DNA of 64,000 nt from Anastatus disparis (GCA_017163975.1 JAFFSR010000136.1:6445501-6509500); one strand, 5' to 3'. Positions 38,686-52,898 are shown, numbered from the stretch's first letter. Translations and numbers: made by a program. Notes: generated from the sequence alone by a model not told the origin.

Positions 38686-40049
38686 CTAAACTGGTTTTTT
38701 ATGCTGTTAAGTTTTTTTAAGCTTCATAGATTTGCTTAATTACAAAAAATTATATCTTCGTATAAAAAACTACTAATCAATCTCTGAACACCATCAGACT
38801 CGAGGAATTTATTTACCCCCTGGAAGTGTTTTGCAATCGATAAAAAAATACGTGTCTCTTATAATTTATCTCTCGTACAAATTTTAAAGAAGACATCTAT
38901 GGGTCTTTCCTTGTCAGTTAGAAAAGGATTTTGAAGATTTTTGATACTTTTTTAAAATTAATATCTCTATACTTTCTATCCCAATAAAAATTAAAAAATT
39001 TCTCCTTTTTGTTTGTTTTAATATTGTTTTATGTTAGAATAATCAATTCAGGAAAACATCATTAAAAATTTTTAATAAAAATATCTCGTGCAAGAGAAAA
39101 TTAATAAAACGAACGATTTACGTAGGTGGTTATATTCTGATTATTTTATGAATGTTTAATTATGCTTTTTACTGAGCGAAATACCCATGATTTTAGAATT
39201 TTTATAATAAATAATATTGTAAAACAATAGTGCACGGTTAAAAACATTTGATAGTCTGTTAGCTTTTTTCGTTTGTTACAAAATTTTTGTTAAATCAACA
39301 GACACAAGTATGTCGATTTTTACATGTATATTAAATCCTTCACGGACATTTTGTCTGTTAGATTAGCAAAGATTTTTATCTGTAAACATATTTCAATAGA
39401 TCGTTTGTTAATATTTTTAACCATGTGGAATTTATAATTAATGGCCATTAATGTATTAACAATAAAAAAATTTTTTATTTTTTTAACGTCTTTTTATTAT
39501 TTTAATTTTAACGATGATTCAAATTAACTAACACGTTTATAAAAATAAAAACTTTATTTTGATTTGTTAAAAGTAACATACATAAATTTACGCACGATTT
39601 GCTAGATAACAATAACCATAACTACTTAATCTCAAATAAAAGAGAAAAAAGAAGCACGTATATGTAAAAATGAAGATTAGTAGTAAGCACAAGAGAGAAA
39701 AGTAACTCATGTAGAAAAGCTTAGACTGATTGGCGACCCGTAACAAACTGGCCCAATGCCAGTTGTTCAGGCACGACAACGACGTAACTTAAGCTTAAAA
39801 ATCCTTTATTCGTTTCCACATTTTTTTTCAACTTTCATACATATCTCTGTTTCATGAATTCTACAAGCCACTATATTTTTTGCAAGCTTCATTGAATATC
39901 ACGAGAGAATATTTAGAACGAAACAGAAAAAAGAAGCAGATTTAGATCATTATGTCGAACATATATTTTTACCTTATTTTTGTGCTCATTAAGATATATT
40001 TAATTTTGTGCGATTGTAAATCTATAACTATTGCGAGTACGTCGAAAAT

Positions 40050-40436
40050 CTTGTTTCATTGATCGATTATTTGAATGACGTTTTTAATAGAATTGATTAA
40101 TCTGTGATCCCATATATATTCATTAATCATTCGATCTTCCAACATCATTGTAAATTGTATTGATGAAACGTTGAATAGTTTAAAGAACTTTATATCAGTA
40201 AACAATAAGTAAGGAATAAGTTGAATGTGATTAGAAATTTTCACGAATGTTGAAAGATTTGCTTTATTGATTGATGATTTGAATGACGTTTTTTAGCGGA
40301 ATTAATTTGTGATCTCATATATATTCATTAATCGTTTGATCTTCTAATGACATTGTAACTTGTATTGATGAAATCTTAAATAGTTTTATATTAGTATACC
40401 AAGTCATGAATAAGTTAGATGTGATGAGAAATTTTA
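40050..40436. repeat. Diverged tandem duplication, unit about 200 bp
   Basis: Unit 1 (about 40050-40242) and unit 2 (about 40258-40436) share TTGAATGACGTTTTT, GTGATC.CATATATATTCAT and TTGTATTGATGAAA in the same order, offset 194-208 bases, with clear substitutions and small gaps. A minus-strand open frame over unit 1 is not kept in unit 2, so it is not coding. Confidence 0.75.
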
Positions 40437-40779
40437 ATTGTATAGTTTAGCTAGAATCTTTAAAATTTTCAATTCTATGGGTAAAAATAAGTTAAATTTC
40501 AAATTTATCATTCAAATAATATAAAAAATATTGATAATGTCAGAATGTGCAATGAACGAAAGTTGTAGAAATTTTATTTTCGCGTATTATTTTAACTTTA
40601 GCCAATAAATCAAATGCAATATTGAATAAATGTCAAGTACATAAAGAACTTTGGATATTAAAAAAAAAATTATTAGATGCATTTGTCATTAATTATCATT
40701 GCACTCGATAAATATTATAAAAATATTCTTATAATTTAAGATTATACAGATTACAATTAGCACTCCATTAAATATCCGT

Positions 40780-41045
40780 TTGATAACGGAAACATTGTAT
40801 CAATTTAAAACAAAGAAATAAATTAATCAATTTTATTTATAAATAAAATCGCTTCAATACTTATTGTACTAATTAAATATCTTAAAAATAATATCTTATC
40901 AAGTATTAGTCTGATATCGGTGCAACATTGTATCAATTAATAAAAAATTAAATTATCAATTTATTATAAATGAGTACATTGCAATATTTAACGATTAACT
41001 ATCTCAATATAATATAATTAATACATGTCAAATATTAATATCTTA
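40780..41045. repeat. Diverged tandem duplication, unit about 133 bp
   Basis: ACATTGTATCAATT occurs at 40792 and again at 40925, followed in both by AT-rich stretches with matching order (AAATTA.TCAATTTA, TATCT.AA.ATAATAT, TCAA.TATTA). Similarity is partial and the AT-rich composition limits certainty. Confidence 0.45.
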
Positions 41046-43974
41046 AATCATTTCTTGCAGACATTAAATCTAATTTTATTGATATTGACACATTGGCATA
41101 GATGTGATACTTTTATTTAAATTATGAAACAGAATATAGTCGACTCATTATTTTATTGAAAAATTATGTACTAATAATTTAAATTATATATTTTTGCATC
41201 GAATGTTAAAATATAAAATAAAGTAACAAAAAAAAAGTTATGCATTAATTTTATTTTGTTGAATAATTGCAAAATAATTAAATTATTAAATTAAAATGCA
41301 TTTATCTTTTTTATATTGTATCTTTTTTTGCTAAAACTAATATTTACTGTTATCGTTAATTAGTTAAATATGTTGCTATAAAAAATTATCACATCAAAAT
41401 AACAAACATTGAAGATAATAACAAATCATTGTTAAACAGGAAATGACTTATCTACATATTAAACATTTTACAACAAATTCTCTATATTTATTTTATTAAA
41501 AAATAAATAATATTTTAAATTGTAATATTAAATAAAAGTAAAATTAATAAATAATTGATAATAGCATTAGAAAATGAACGAATCTTAAAAAAAATAAAAA
41601 GGAAAATAAATAAATAAAACTAAAGAAATAGGAAGAAACCCTAATTTAGCTAAGAAATTGTTTGACAAGGAAGACATTAAACAACAATGAAAGCTTGACT
41701 CTAGAGACCTTTAGAAAAAGATCAAAGATTGAAATTCCATAAATAAAAAATTGAACCAAGATAAAACTACATTTTTTAAATGTACACGTCGATGAAGAGA
41801 TTTCCAATAAATGTAAGCGACCAATTCAATCTACATATTCAAAATCAGTTTCTGCTATGTAAATGAAAAATTTGATTTTGAAAATTCATCAGATTTCTAT
41901 AACATAAACTGTACCTTAAAATTTCTAATTAGAAAAAAGATTTTTTTTAAATTTTTCATGCTTAAAATATCCACGGCATAAAAGTAATATTATGAGAAAG
42001 CATAAACAATGTTTAAAAATAGACAAATACAAAAGGTTCAAACACGCGATGAAGTATAAAAAAAAAGTTAATTACGTATATTGACATCGATTGTCATTTG
42101 AACTTAAGCTAACATTACAAAACAGCTGAGGTAAAACAAAATAAACTATTTTAAAGTCTGCCGTAAAAACAAACCTAAAATTTTAAAAATTTACCAAAAC
42201 TAAACCAATTTTAAATAAAATTTTTGTCGAATTTTTCCTCGTTTCTCAAAATAAACAAAAAAATTGCATCTTCTTAACTCGTGGAAGATTTTCGCAACCA
42301 CTTTTTTTACGAATCTTATAATAAAAAATAAAACTCAAAACAACGAATAGAATGATCGTTTTCAACGTGACTCAGAAAGAAGAACGTTAAAAAACGATCA
42401 TATCATCGCTTCACCTTCTCCGCTGTTTCTCTTTCTCTCGTTTTCTTTTTTTTCTTTCTCGTATATATACATCTACCCGCATGCTTGTTTGCTTTGTTGC
42501 GTTTAAAGAAACCGGATTCAAGAATCACCAGAAGCTTTTTTATTTTTGAAAAAAATAAATGTGAAGATAAGTACAAAGTTGCAGACGGCTGCCTATTAAT
42601 TTAAATTTTAGTTTTAAAAGCGATTTAATTATCATGAATTTAGTTTGAATATTTTTATCTGACAATTGAAGGCTATTTTGTTTAACAAATAACAAAAATT
42701 TATAAGGAAAATAATTAATTCTACAGAGGCACGTGAAGAGCAGCATTATTTTTCATACCATTTATGTAGTTGAAGAGAGACCTAGTTTTAAATTTACGAG
42801 CCTCGTAAGAATTTCACTTCATCGGGAAGGTTTCTGCGGCTAGTTTTTGTTTCTATTTGTAGAAAAAGTATTCTGAATCTCGTTACTCGACTATCATACG
42901 AATGTAGTTTTGCTTCACAAGAGATAAAAATCTGACCTTTATAAATATCGTTGCTTTAGTTTAAATAAACGCAAAGATAGCTTCAGTGTGAACATAAACT
43001 TCGTATGAAGTAATTGTTGTATGAAAAAAGAGTTAAATAAAAAATAAATCATCGGTTGCAGTAAAGACAACTGATAATTTTTATCAGTTTGTAAATCAAT
43101 TAGATAGCAAACAATGTCTTTCAGGTGCATTAATAATAATTATCTGATTTTATTTTTAAAAAGATTTATTTTTGCAGTAAGCATGTACATTTTTATTTTC
43201 GTATGGTATAAGATATATCTAAGATGTTTTGATTTTATATTTGAATTCACGAGTTGCATTCACAAATTATAAATAAATAGAAGTAATAAATAAATTAAAG
43301 TTTACAGGAAATTTTATTGATTGAATAATTAAAGCTCCGTTATAATCATTTTTCTTTTAATTATAGTAATAATTATAATTTTATTATAAAAAACATTATC
43401 TTTTTAAAGTTACTCAAAATATCCAACATGAAGTAGCTGAGCGCATTTTGAACTATAAATGAGCTCGCTGTTTTTACACTATTATAATCAACTGAAAATA
43501 ATAAAACACTTTCCACACTGTAGTACATAAACTAAAAATTCTTATTTCAAATATATTTTTTAATTTTTAAAATACCAAACAGCTGTCAAAACGTTAAATT
43601 CCGAAAATGAAAAATTACCCTCTACATTTAGTAAACGTCAACAACGTTAATTATAAAGTTTTTTTAATGATTTTTTTCGAATTCAAATAAATTTAGCAAA
43701 AATAAATCACTAAAACCGCAAGTCATTGTTTTCTGGAAAATAAAGTATTAACAAACAAATTGTGAACTATTCGAAAAACTTTAATTCCTCAACAGACGCC
43801 TTCAATATTTTCTCGACTGCGCATGACTCATAGTCAATAGTGACTTTTTTCCACTTGTAAAAAAAGCAGTATGTATAAAAAGAAAAGAGAGAAAAAAATT
43901 ATAATAAATCCTGTCCACAGAAGAATGAGGAAAAAAAGTCAAAGATAAAGACGAAATTGCAAAGTCCAACTTAC

Positions 43975-44144
43975 CAGGCAAGAATGTAGCGATCAGCCAG
44001 CAGGATATTCACCTAACTTTAAATTCATGCCCTGTTAGTCAGACAGGAACATAATACTCCTCACTTATGTATACTTTTTTCTTTTATTTATTATGTTGTG
44101 CTGTTTACTATTATTACTTTTTATTTTTTACACTTAAAATTGCT
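43975..44144 (-). other. Candidate noncoding 5' exon of the ABCG gene
   Basis: On the minus strand a ten-T pyrimidine tract followed by GTTTCAG (acceptor) precedes 170 bases that end in CTTGCCTG|GTAAGTTGG, one of the best donor sites in the window. The segment has ATGs followed by quick stops, which fits leader sequence. It could splice to the acceptor at 32943. No transcript evidence is available and the link to the gene is inference. Confidence 0.3.
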
Positions 44145-45169
44145 CTGAAACAAAAAAAAAATATTTTTTTTATCGTTTACGTACGATGTCAAAAATAAAC
44201 GATAAATGCACTAGTGGCACTGCATATATAATCAACACATAGTGTAAGTCGAAGCTTCTTCTTCGATTTTTTTTTAAGCTATTTCTTTCCTCGAAACACT
44301 TTTTACACGAAGGTCGACTTTGTATACTTTTATTTCATAGAAAAATCGAAAATAGAGAACGCGTTAAATTTTATTAATAAATCTTTTTTTTCTTTTAGTT
44401 CCTTGATAATTTTTCTTTTTTTTTTTGCTTATTTTTATAACACAGTATATAAAAAAAAACTTTCGATTTTAATGATAACAATAAATCCAATAATGGCCAA
44501 TATAACAGCAGCGAATAGATACAATAATTAATCTAGGTTACTATCTTGGCAGTAAAAGCGCTGCTAAGTTTTTGAGTGCATTTGTACTCGGCACTCTTAT
44601 GTGCTTTTTTTAAGTTTTCGAACTGTATATATATATTCAAATATATGCATATACCCAAATATAATTTATTTTTACTGGTTTTTAAAAAAAAAAAGAAAAA
44701 TAATAACAAAGAGTTGTAAAATGTAGGTAAAATCCAATATACCTTGACTCAACGGACTTTAAAAACACACTGGCATTTATTACAAGAACGACAAGAGTAT
44801 TTAAAAGATTAAAAGAAATATCACACAATAAAACACAGTCGGCGCACACACACACGTATACGTATAAATATAAGCACGCTGCACTACTCTTTTTTATTAT
44901 TCCCCCCGCGAGTTTTTGCCATTACAGTGTGCGTCAAAATCAGCTGTCCTGCCTGCCTGCTTGCCTGCCTGCCGTACCGTCGAAATAAACCGTACCCAAC
45001 TGAACAACATAAAGAAGGCACACACAACGCACACACTACTGCTTTCTTGTTTTTTTTTTATTTCGTCTCTTCTCTTTCTCCTTTTACCACTTCTCTCACT
45101 CGTGTACACTGTCTTGCGCCTGCCTTCCTATCTGTATGATGTTTCCTTTCTCCTCGCTTTATTGCCAAT

Positions 45170-45216
45170 AGCGTATATATATACAGAAGGCAAATGTAGT
45201 ATTATGCGCAAGCGCA
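45170..45216 (-). promoter_or_regulatory. Candidate promoter with an NRF-1-like palindrome and TATA run
   Basis: TGCGCAAGCGCA at 45204-45215 resembles the NRF-1/ewg palindrome (family knowledge: bound by NRF-1 in animal promoters). A TATATATATA run lies about 25 bases away on the side that would be downstream for minus-strand transcription. It sits in a GC-rich island (about 44.88-45.34 kb), unusual in this AT-rich window and upstream of the leader-exon candidate. A minus-strand donor (GAGTCAAG|GTATAT at 44743) could close a first exon. Confidence 0.25.
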
Positions 45217-47337
45217 GTTAAAATTATAGCTATTTCTTCAATGCAATCCAGGGACGTATGATACGGGCTGCACTCGCGCTCGCCGAGAACGGGGGAACTA
45301 TAACAACTGCGTGCTTCTGACTAATACTTGCATGCGCGTTTATATCTTGAGAAAGAAAAAAATTTTATATACGAAAAGACTGTAAAGATTTTTCATTTTG
45401 ATTATGCGAGGGATAATAAAACTACGACGCTTTTATTTTCGTGGGTTTATGTAAGCTTAAAGGAGAATGGAAAATTTTTTTCTTTGTTTGGAGTTTTCCG
45501 AGCAAAGTATAACACGAGTGATACATTGCTCGAAAAAAGGGATGATTTTTTATTCTTAACTTTTAAGATATTAAAAGGTATTACAATTTAGTAATCTAAA
45601 AAATATATCAAATTTTTATTTGAAATAAAAATTTTGTAAGATAAAATTTTTATTGTTATTAATTATTATATGCAATTTAGACTGACGATATTTTAAAAAC
45701 AAAGAAAATTTTTAAGAAACGCGAGGTTTTTTAATATTTTCTATATAGGAATTAAAAGTTGATTAAAAACTGTATTAACATAAAATTATGTCATTAAAAA
45801 TCAAGAATAAAAATATTTTTCGGTCTAGCGCTTCAAAAATCATCATACTTGTATACAATAAAAATTACCATTAAATTTATTAGAATAGAACAAAGAAAAT
45901 CTAAAAATAGAAAACTAAGAAAAATTAAAATGGAATTAAAAATATTTAAAATGGAAAAAATAAGATTTATGGAAAGACAAAATGAAAATTCTTTTTTAAC
46001 CATACCAAACCGATCGCGCGTAATCATTCCTTATAAAAAAATATCAGCGAAATATAAGAGGTTAATAAAATCAACGATTTCCTGTTTCCTGAAGACTTTA
46101 AGAGATCGAGGTCGAATGATGAATCGGCTGATCGACGTACAAACTCTAAACATTTGCGTCATTTACCTCAAGAGTTCGATGATTTTCAATCAATTTTTGT
46201 TTTCTTTATTTCGTTAAATGCAACAAGATCTTCTTTATTTAAAAAATTTTTTATTTTATTTGTATTTTCCTGTATAGTTTGTATACTTGCATGTGGCTTT
46301 GTCTAAAATTAAAGATGCATATGATAAAATTCTATTATTGTACAGTTTTTTAAACCAACAAGAATAGTGTCAGGGTACTCTATTAGGACTCAGATTTTTT
46401 TCTAACTTTGAGATACTTTTTCTTACCCAAAATTATTGTAGGGAGCTGTATCCATTAGACCTAATACTAAATTTTTCAAATGTTACAGGCTGGTTTGTTT
46501 AAATTTGAAGTTTTTTTCCAAAAATTTAATATTTTTCAAGCCCCTAAAACTTTGTAATACGTAATCTTAAAAACTTTGTACTGAAATTTCATGAAAATTA
46601 AATCAAAACTTTTGGGTTCAACCTTAAATAAAATAACAATTATTTAAACGTTCTATGTATGAGTTCTATATTAATTCTACTTTTTTCAAACGAATCTATA
46701 TTTTTAGACTCTATTTGTTAAAATCAAAAAATTTTCATTTCAACTTTAATAATATCTCAATAAAAATCTTTGATAAGATTATTTACTAGAAAGCTGTAAG
46801 CGTTTAAAGTTTATTCTATTTTCTTTGAAAACTTTTGGATTCAAACAAAATATTCTACAAGTCTAAAAAAGTAATTGTTAGACCGAATGGACGCGACTTT
46901 CTTCAGAATTTTGTATAAGAAAAAGTAACCCGATGCGAGCAAAAAATCTAAGTCTCGATATCCCAGACACTCTCTTTTGAGAGAAAGAATGACTTACAAT
47001 AATGAGAAGTTAAACAGTAATAATTTGGGTGCTATGAGATGCGCAAGATTCATAATTAAAATCCCTAGAATCAAAATATTGATTATTTATTCATTTTAAA
47101 ACATTCAGTATGATCAATAAATAAGAAATAAAAAATAAATGACTAATTGATTAATATTATGAACAATATTTAATACTGAATACTACGACTACAATAGAAC
47201 ATAATTTTGTGATTATTCCAGCATATACAATCTGAACCTCACTTAACGTGAAGAAATCTTAACAAAAATATAATCGGGAGAATAATAACAATTTAGTCAC
47301 CAGCAGACAAAATCGAGAAAGTCATGTATAATTTTTT

Positions 47338-47535
47338 AAAAATTTTATTTAACGTCGCTGCAATCATGCTATCATTATGATGCTAATTAGCGACGGAGGT
47401 TTTCAGCGTGTTTGTGAACTTCAGCACATGTAATTTACAGTGGTGCTTGTATAAATCGGCCGGAAGCGGGATTCGAACTCGAGACCTCGAGATTTCGAAT
47501 CCATCGCTCTACCTACTGAGCCACTGACTACCTCT
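47338..47535 (-). mobile_element. tRNA-derived SINE, copy 5
   Basis: Minus-strand copy upstream of the ABCG gene. The head TGGCTCAGTAGGTAGAG and B box GAGTTCGAATCCCGC are kept; a few bases are missing after the B box (GGCCGGAAG where other copies have a CGCCGA-type join). The shared 3' end is CAGCGACGTTAAATAAAATT. Confidence 0.8.
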
Positions 47536-50500
47536 AGATTTTATAGTTATATATATAACAGTTAGAAACTAGAATTTTTCGTAGATTAAATAAAAATTTA
47601 TAACAAATTCTTTTTTTTAGTGTAATGTATAATTAGTAAAAGTTAACGCATGAAAATATTCTATTTTAATTTATTTTGAAGAAATATTTTTCTGAATTTT
47701 AAAATCTTAACTCGTTTGGATATTCAAATGATATTCCGTGCAGTGATACCGTTGCATTCAAATTTTCTGTAACATCATCTTATCTAGATTTGTACTAGTG
47801 CCAGTTTCTGCAAAAATTTCCAATTTTAATTCTGATTCATGATGTGATTGAAAGACGAATAAATTTACTTTTCCGTTAAAGTTAATCTTTTTAATTTATT
47901 TAGATTATATTCAAATTAAAGCCCATATTTGTATTGTATGAAAATAAGAAAATCCAGATTTTATTCAAAATGTTCGATTGTACATACATTTATTGTAAAT
48001 TTTGAAAACTAAAAAAATTTTAAACGTCACAATTGTTATTTTAAAATAATAAATTTATTGAAAATAAAATTACGTATTAACAAATTAACAGACGATTTGT
48101 CCAACAGTCATTCGTTACATAAAAGTAATTCGCTTCAACTGTCGTATTATTCTCTCAAGAACCTAAGCTGCGCGTGTAGTTTTTTTTAATTTTATGAATA
48201 TGTATATTATTTTCTTTGATGCGCCATATCTTTTTTCATATATATGCTCGTGTGCATCTATTTAGTCTATGATATGACATTGTAATTGATGACTACAAGA
48301 CTTCGTTAAGAAAATTGTTTAATGAAAAACTACGTCGCAACGATAAAATCATACACAATGTCATGATAAATGCGAATAAAAAGTTGTACTTAAATCTATT
48401 TTTTCTTTCCCAATATAAAAAAAAAATAAATAAAACTTGATTATAAAAGAAAAATCTTGGGCCATTAAATAGTTCATTAAGGCTCGAAGTCTAATTATGT
48501 TTTATATAAACATTAATGATGCTAATAAAACATGAATAGACTATATTAGTAAATAAAGCAACCACATTTATGTTTTATTACAAACGATATTAAAAAGAAA
48601 CATTTATAAATGAATCAAGATTATTTAATTGGGCAATCATTTGTTAATAAAATGTTTATTCAAACATAGAAAATTATCTAAAAATAGCAAAATTTCACGT
48701 GAAAATATTGAAAAATCTCTGAAATTTTTAAAAGAAATAAAAAAAGCGGTGCTATACGCATCTTAGATTACAATGCCGTTTTGTAAAGGAAGTTAGGATT
48801 ACACGAGTCATGATCTGTAATAGCATAAATCCTGTTGTGACAACATATTATTCTTTTTTTAATCTAGCGTTATAAAGCTAAAAATTTTATCATAAATCTC
48901 AAAATTTTAGTGCATTTTTATGCACATTCTTGTTTTTCGACTTGTAATAAAAATTACTAATGAATCTTTGCGAATCCTCAAAAGAAAAATCCATTACAAT
49001 AATCAAAATGTTAACATAACAATCCAAGTTACATTATTTTTTTTATTAAATCAAGTACTTTGAAGAACTGCAAATAATCATCTGTCATTTTATGAGTTCA
49101 AGTTCAATATTATCAGATTATAAGAGTAATTTTGAATCGTCACGTTTTCTTGCACGAGTGTGTGTAACGAAAATTTAAAACAAAAAAGGAAGCATGTATA
49201 TGCCGATGATCATAATGTAGCTTTCACCTAAACACTTTCAAGTGCGCGCGAACTCGCGCAAAAAGGAATGGATTCGTACTCGATTCATTGTCTTTCTTAT
49301 AACTTTACAAAGGAAAAGTTGGAGCGTATCTATACTTACAATAAAGGAAGAGAAAAAGAGTAAACGTCGATACATAAGGCATTATGGCTTAGAAGTTTTC
49401 TTGATGGAAATTCTCAGAAAGTTACTGCTCGGCTCTATAATTATGATAATTTCAACGGGATTAATAACGAACCTTTATAGTGTTGAGAAATGCTTGATTT
49501 GCGTCTAACTTGATTCTCAACAAGAAATTGCAACGAGCGAGAGTCAAGACTTTTCTTCTCAATTTTTATTTATTTTTTTATTTGAGATAAGTGATTATAA
49601 AAATTATAATGGTTATACACGCGCTTAAAGATTTCAGAAAGGAAATCGGTATGGATGAAAATCAATGGAGATGCAGCAGAATGTTTTCTTTTTATGATTG
49701 GTCATTTCGATTTTTAAATATTGTTTTAAAAGCTTTTAAAATTGTTCAAATAAAGAATAAAGTTTTTAATAATTTAAAAACTATCAAAGTAATGATTTTT
49801 AATAAATAAATAAAATTTAAATAATAAATTTCAAACCCATTTTTCATGTATAAACTTTATTATCACAGAAATGAGTCATAAAAATAATTCTAAATTTTAC
49901 AAAATGCGTTGTAATGTAATTTTTTTATTCTGATATGAAAAGTCAATGCAATTTTAGCTGGGTCATCATTTATTTTATAGTTTATAATTTGTTTTTTTGT
50001 ACTTTTGCGAAACTCCGACGCCAATTACTGTAAAAAAAAGTCGTTTTTACGAGCAATTAGAACGTATGCATAAAAAAGATGATTAGATATGATTCCCAAA
50101 CAAACAAGTCTTTAATAACCGATTTAAACGTTTAAATAACTCCATAAATTTGGCGAAATTTCATAAGCTTAAACATGACCCACCCAGAACAATAAAGAAT
50201 AGCTAGTTGTTTTTTTCCTTTTTCCTAGCAAATCGTTCATTATATACGCGAATTACGCATGATTTCCCAGTATATAAAGAAAGAAAAATAATAAAACAAA
50301 AGACCCGCCTTAAAATTTTTAACAAACCCATAGAATACGCAATTGTGTAATTATATATTTGTAAACCCATAATTAACTTCTATACTTCTAATTTGATTTT
50401 CCTTGACTATCTAAAACTCGATTTAAAATCAATGAACTTTTTTAAAAGGAAAAAGAATCTAAAATCAAAAATTTTTTTTTGTTAAATTCATACAATTCTC

Positions 50501-51059
50501 AGGGCACCGACGATGCTAGCTACAGTGCTGTTCTCCTAAACTTCAACTCGCGACTCTCGCGTGTGTGTATATATATACAGAAAACTGCAACGCGCATGCT
50601 CCATGCTGCTGGGGGTATTTAAAGTTTATAATACGAAAAGGCTTGCCAACAATTTTATAAGTCTGACTTTCCTTTAACAATAGCCAAGCGAATTTCAACC
50701 TTATATTGTATATATGATGAACGTCGACCGGTTTTCAAAATTACAAAAACAAACCTAAAAAGAAGTAAACTTACTATATATATGCTACTAGTCCTTTGGA
50801 AAAAAAGGAGATAGCGAAGCAAGACATCGTAAAAGATACCTTGAGAAGAAAGAGAAAAGGATTGGAAATGCTTGAACATATAAAGACTTGAACCATATAG
50901 CCGGTATTACAGAAGCAAACGGAAATAAACCTCCTTTTCCGTCCTTCTTCTTCTACTCCTTCATATATACGTATATATAGAATATATATATTCTTTAAAT
51001 GTATATATATATTTTTAACAATGTGTAAAAGTAGCAACAACCAAGTCAAGAGAAAGAGA

Positions 51060-51700
51060 TATAAAGCGTGTTACGGGTCGATACTCTTGTACACAGAAAG
51101 GGGGTGGGAGAGAGGAAGCGGTGGATATATATAGTGGAACTGTACCGGAGTTTTCTCGTTGGGTACGCTTGCACTCGAAAGCGCTTTCAGTACAGATGTA
51201 CCCGAAGAAGTTCAAAGCGAGAGAGGCTTTCGAGTGCAAACTGAGTGCAGATAGTATAAGCGAGAATAGTGAGAGGCGTGGTAAAGTCAGAGGAGTTTAT
51301 AACTCTTGTGCCAAAATAAGACGTCAAATAAATTTTGTCTATATGTAATATATGTGTAATGGATGATTGAAAAAAAAAGGAAAAGAATATAAATAGCGAT
51401 ATACGAAGGGTTGTAGAGTTTATATGTAAAGTCTTGAATGAAAGACAGGCACGAAGACGTATATAGAAATTCTTGACATGGTCCTTTTTTTTTGTTCTCA
51501 GGTATCTAGGGAGGGATGCTAGAAGATTTGAAAGATGTTCATTGATAGAAAGCTGTTGTACATCTATCTATATATAAATATACATCTCCGTGCGCGAGCA
51601 CGCGCATGTGCTAAAGATACTCGTTTAGCGTGTGCAGTGGATGGAGTTGAGTGCAAGATGCACTCAAAATGCACTCGATTTCACGGAATAAAGGATAGAG
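51060..51700. promoter_or_regulatory. GC island with GAGTGC inverted pairs and TATA runs
   Basis: TTGCACTCGAAAGC (51169-51182) is repeated as a perfect 14-base inverted copy at 51226-51239, with further GAGTGC or GCACTC words at 51243, 51649, 51660 and 51671, and TATATATA runs nearby. GC is well above the surroundings. This composition resembles the islands at 15.7, 44.6-45.3 and 59.5 kb. Could be regulatory; no binding factor is identified. Confidence 0.25.
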
Positions 51701-52898
51701 GCCGATTTTGGGTTTCACATATTTTCAACAATGTTTCTAAGAAAAAAGTCATTAGCATAAATTTACATTTTATTATTTCGTATTGTTTGAGAATTACTTT
51801 ATCACGATATATTACCTAATGTAATTTGTTAGGATCGATAAAATTATTAAGAAAAAAAATTGATTCAAAGTTTTTTGTACATTATATATCTAAAAATATA
51901 AAAGAATTGTGTATATTTCATAATTTAAAAGTACTTAAAACGTATAATGAAGTATAATAAAGTTTTATGTCATAAAAGGTTTTAATAGTTATAAATATCT
52001 TTAATAAAAATATTTGAAGGTCTTCCAATATAAAAATAGCGTTATAACATCATTTAGTAGTACAATATTTTGTTTAATATTACAAATACGTAATATTTAT
52101 TAAAATGTTAGAGCGTATATAGTGCATGCAAAAAAGCACACAAGTTTGTGCAAACGTGATAAGATAGAACAAGTAATTATATTCGATAGATAAAAATTAT
52201 TCCTTTTTTTTTGTTGGCAAATTCAAGGCGCAATTGTTAATGCCAACACAATGCAAATGGTTAAGCTGATGATAATGATTCTTTTTTTCCAAAATTGTTC
52301 ATAGAATTTGTATATTGTTTGTAATATTTGTTTTTGACATTATCAATAAAATATTATTAAAATAAAAATTAATTTTTACTAACGTTTTGTTTCATCAATT
52401 TTACAGATGTAGGAAAATTTTGATTTGAAACTTTTAAAATTCGATTGCAATTGTCAAATACACGGCTCAATATTTGAAATATTGGTTTCGCCCCCGTCAT
52501 CTCATAACTAGGGCATGTGGCCATTTGTCACAAATGTTACACGTCGTTACTTAGTTTATAAAAAATAAAACACTTTCTTGGTAAATGTGGGATGCAATAT
52601 TTTCAATTTAATGTATTCTTTCTCAGAATTTTAGAATTTTTTATAAGATATTTTAACGTTAAATATTCGTTTGTATATAAATAAATATCCAGCGAATAAA
52701 GGCGTAGTTATAACCTTCAATAATCAATATAGATTTGGAACTGTGTTGAAAAAATTGTAAAAAGTATTAAATACGTTTTTTTTAAGTAATTAATGTTAAA
52801 TTTAATAAGCTTTTAATGTTTATATTTGGTTCTGAACATTTTTAGAATCAATTGATATTATTTAAACTAGACTTTGATTAAACCTTTTTTTTAACTTC

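Larger units (their letters stand above)
32943..43974 (-). other. Presumed leader intron of the ABCG gene
   Basis: About 11 kb between the candidate leader exon and the first coding exon. It holds two TTAA-flanked inverted-repeat elements (36.1 and 37.7 kb), two tandem duplications (40.05 and 40.78 kb) and one small secreted-type ORF (38.45 kb). The rest is AT-rich without coding signal. Confidence 0.35.

Noticed and set aside
41600..41770. Possible second pseudogene frame (GRNPNLAKKLFDKED-type reading on the plus strand)
   Set aside because: Only about 25 codons before the first of several close stops, in A-rich sequence where Lys/Asn-rich reading is expected by chance. Too weak to list.
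44897..45221. Overlapping 70-101 codon ORFs on both strands
   Set aside because: Several frames are open at once because the local GC is higher; content is Cys/Leu/Ala or Ser/Leu runs from CTGC and TCTC repeats. More likely a promoter island than a gene.
45849..46217. 122-codon plus-strand ORF
   Set aside because: Lys/Ile/Arg/Met-dominated reading of A-rich sequence, mirrored by an open frame on the other strand; no domain or periodic codon signal.
46350..46930. Possible inverted-repeat element between a GTCAGGGTACTC-like end and a GAATGGACGC-like end
   Set aside because: The apparent end match reduces to short words such as CTTTTTCTTA; no flanking duplication and no extended arm pairing.
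49242..49508. 88-codon plus-strand ORF in a small GC island
   Set aside because: Begins at a non-ATG codon, has no recognisable domain, and is not preceded by convincing gene context.
51535..51819. 94-codon plus-strand ORF
   Set aside because: The open frame is produced by the CGCGCATG/GAGTGC island; the reading has no family resemblance and ends in AT-rich low complexity.
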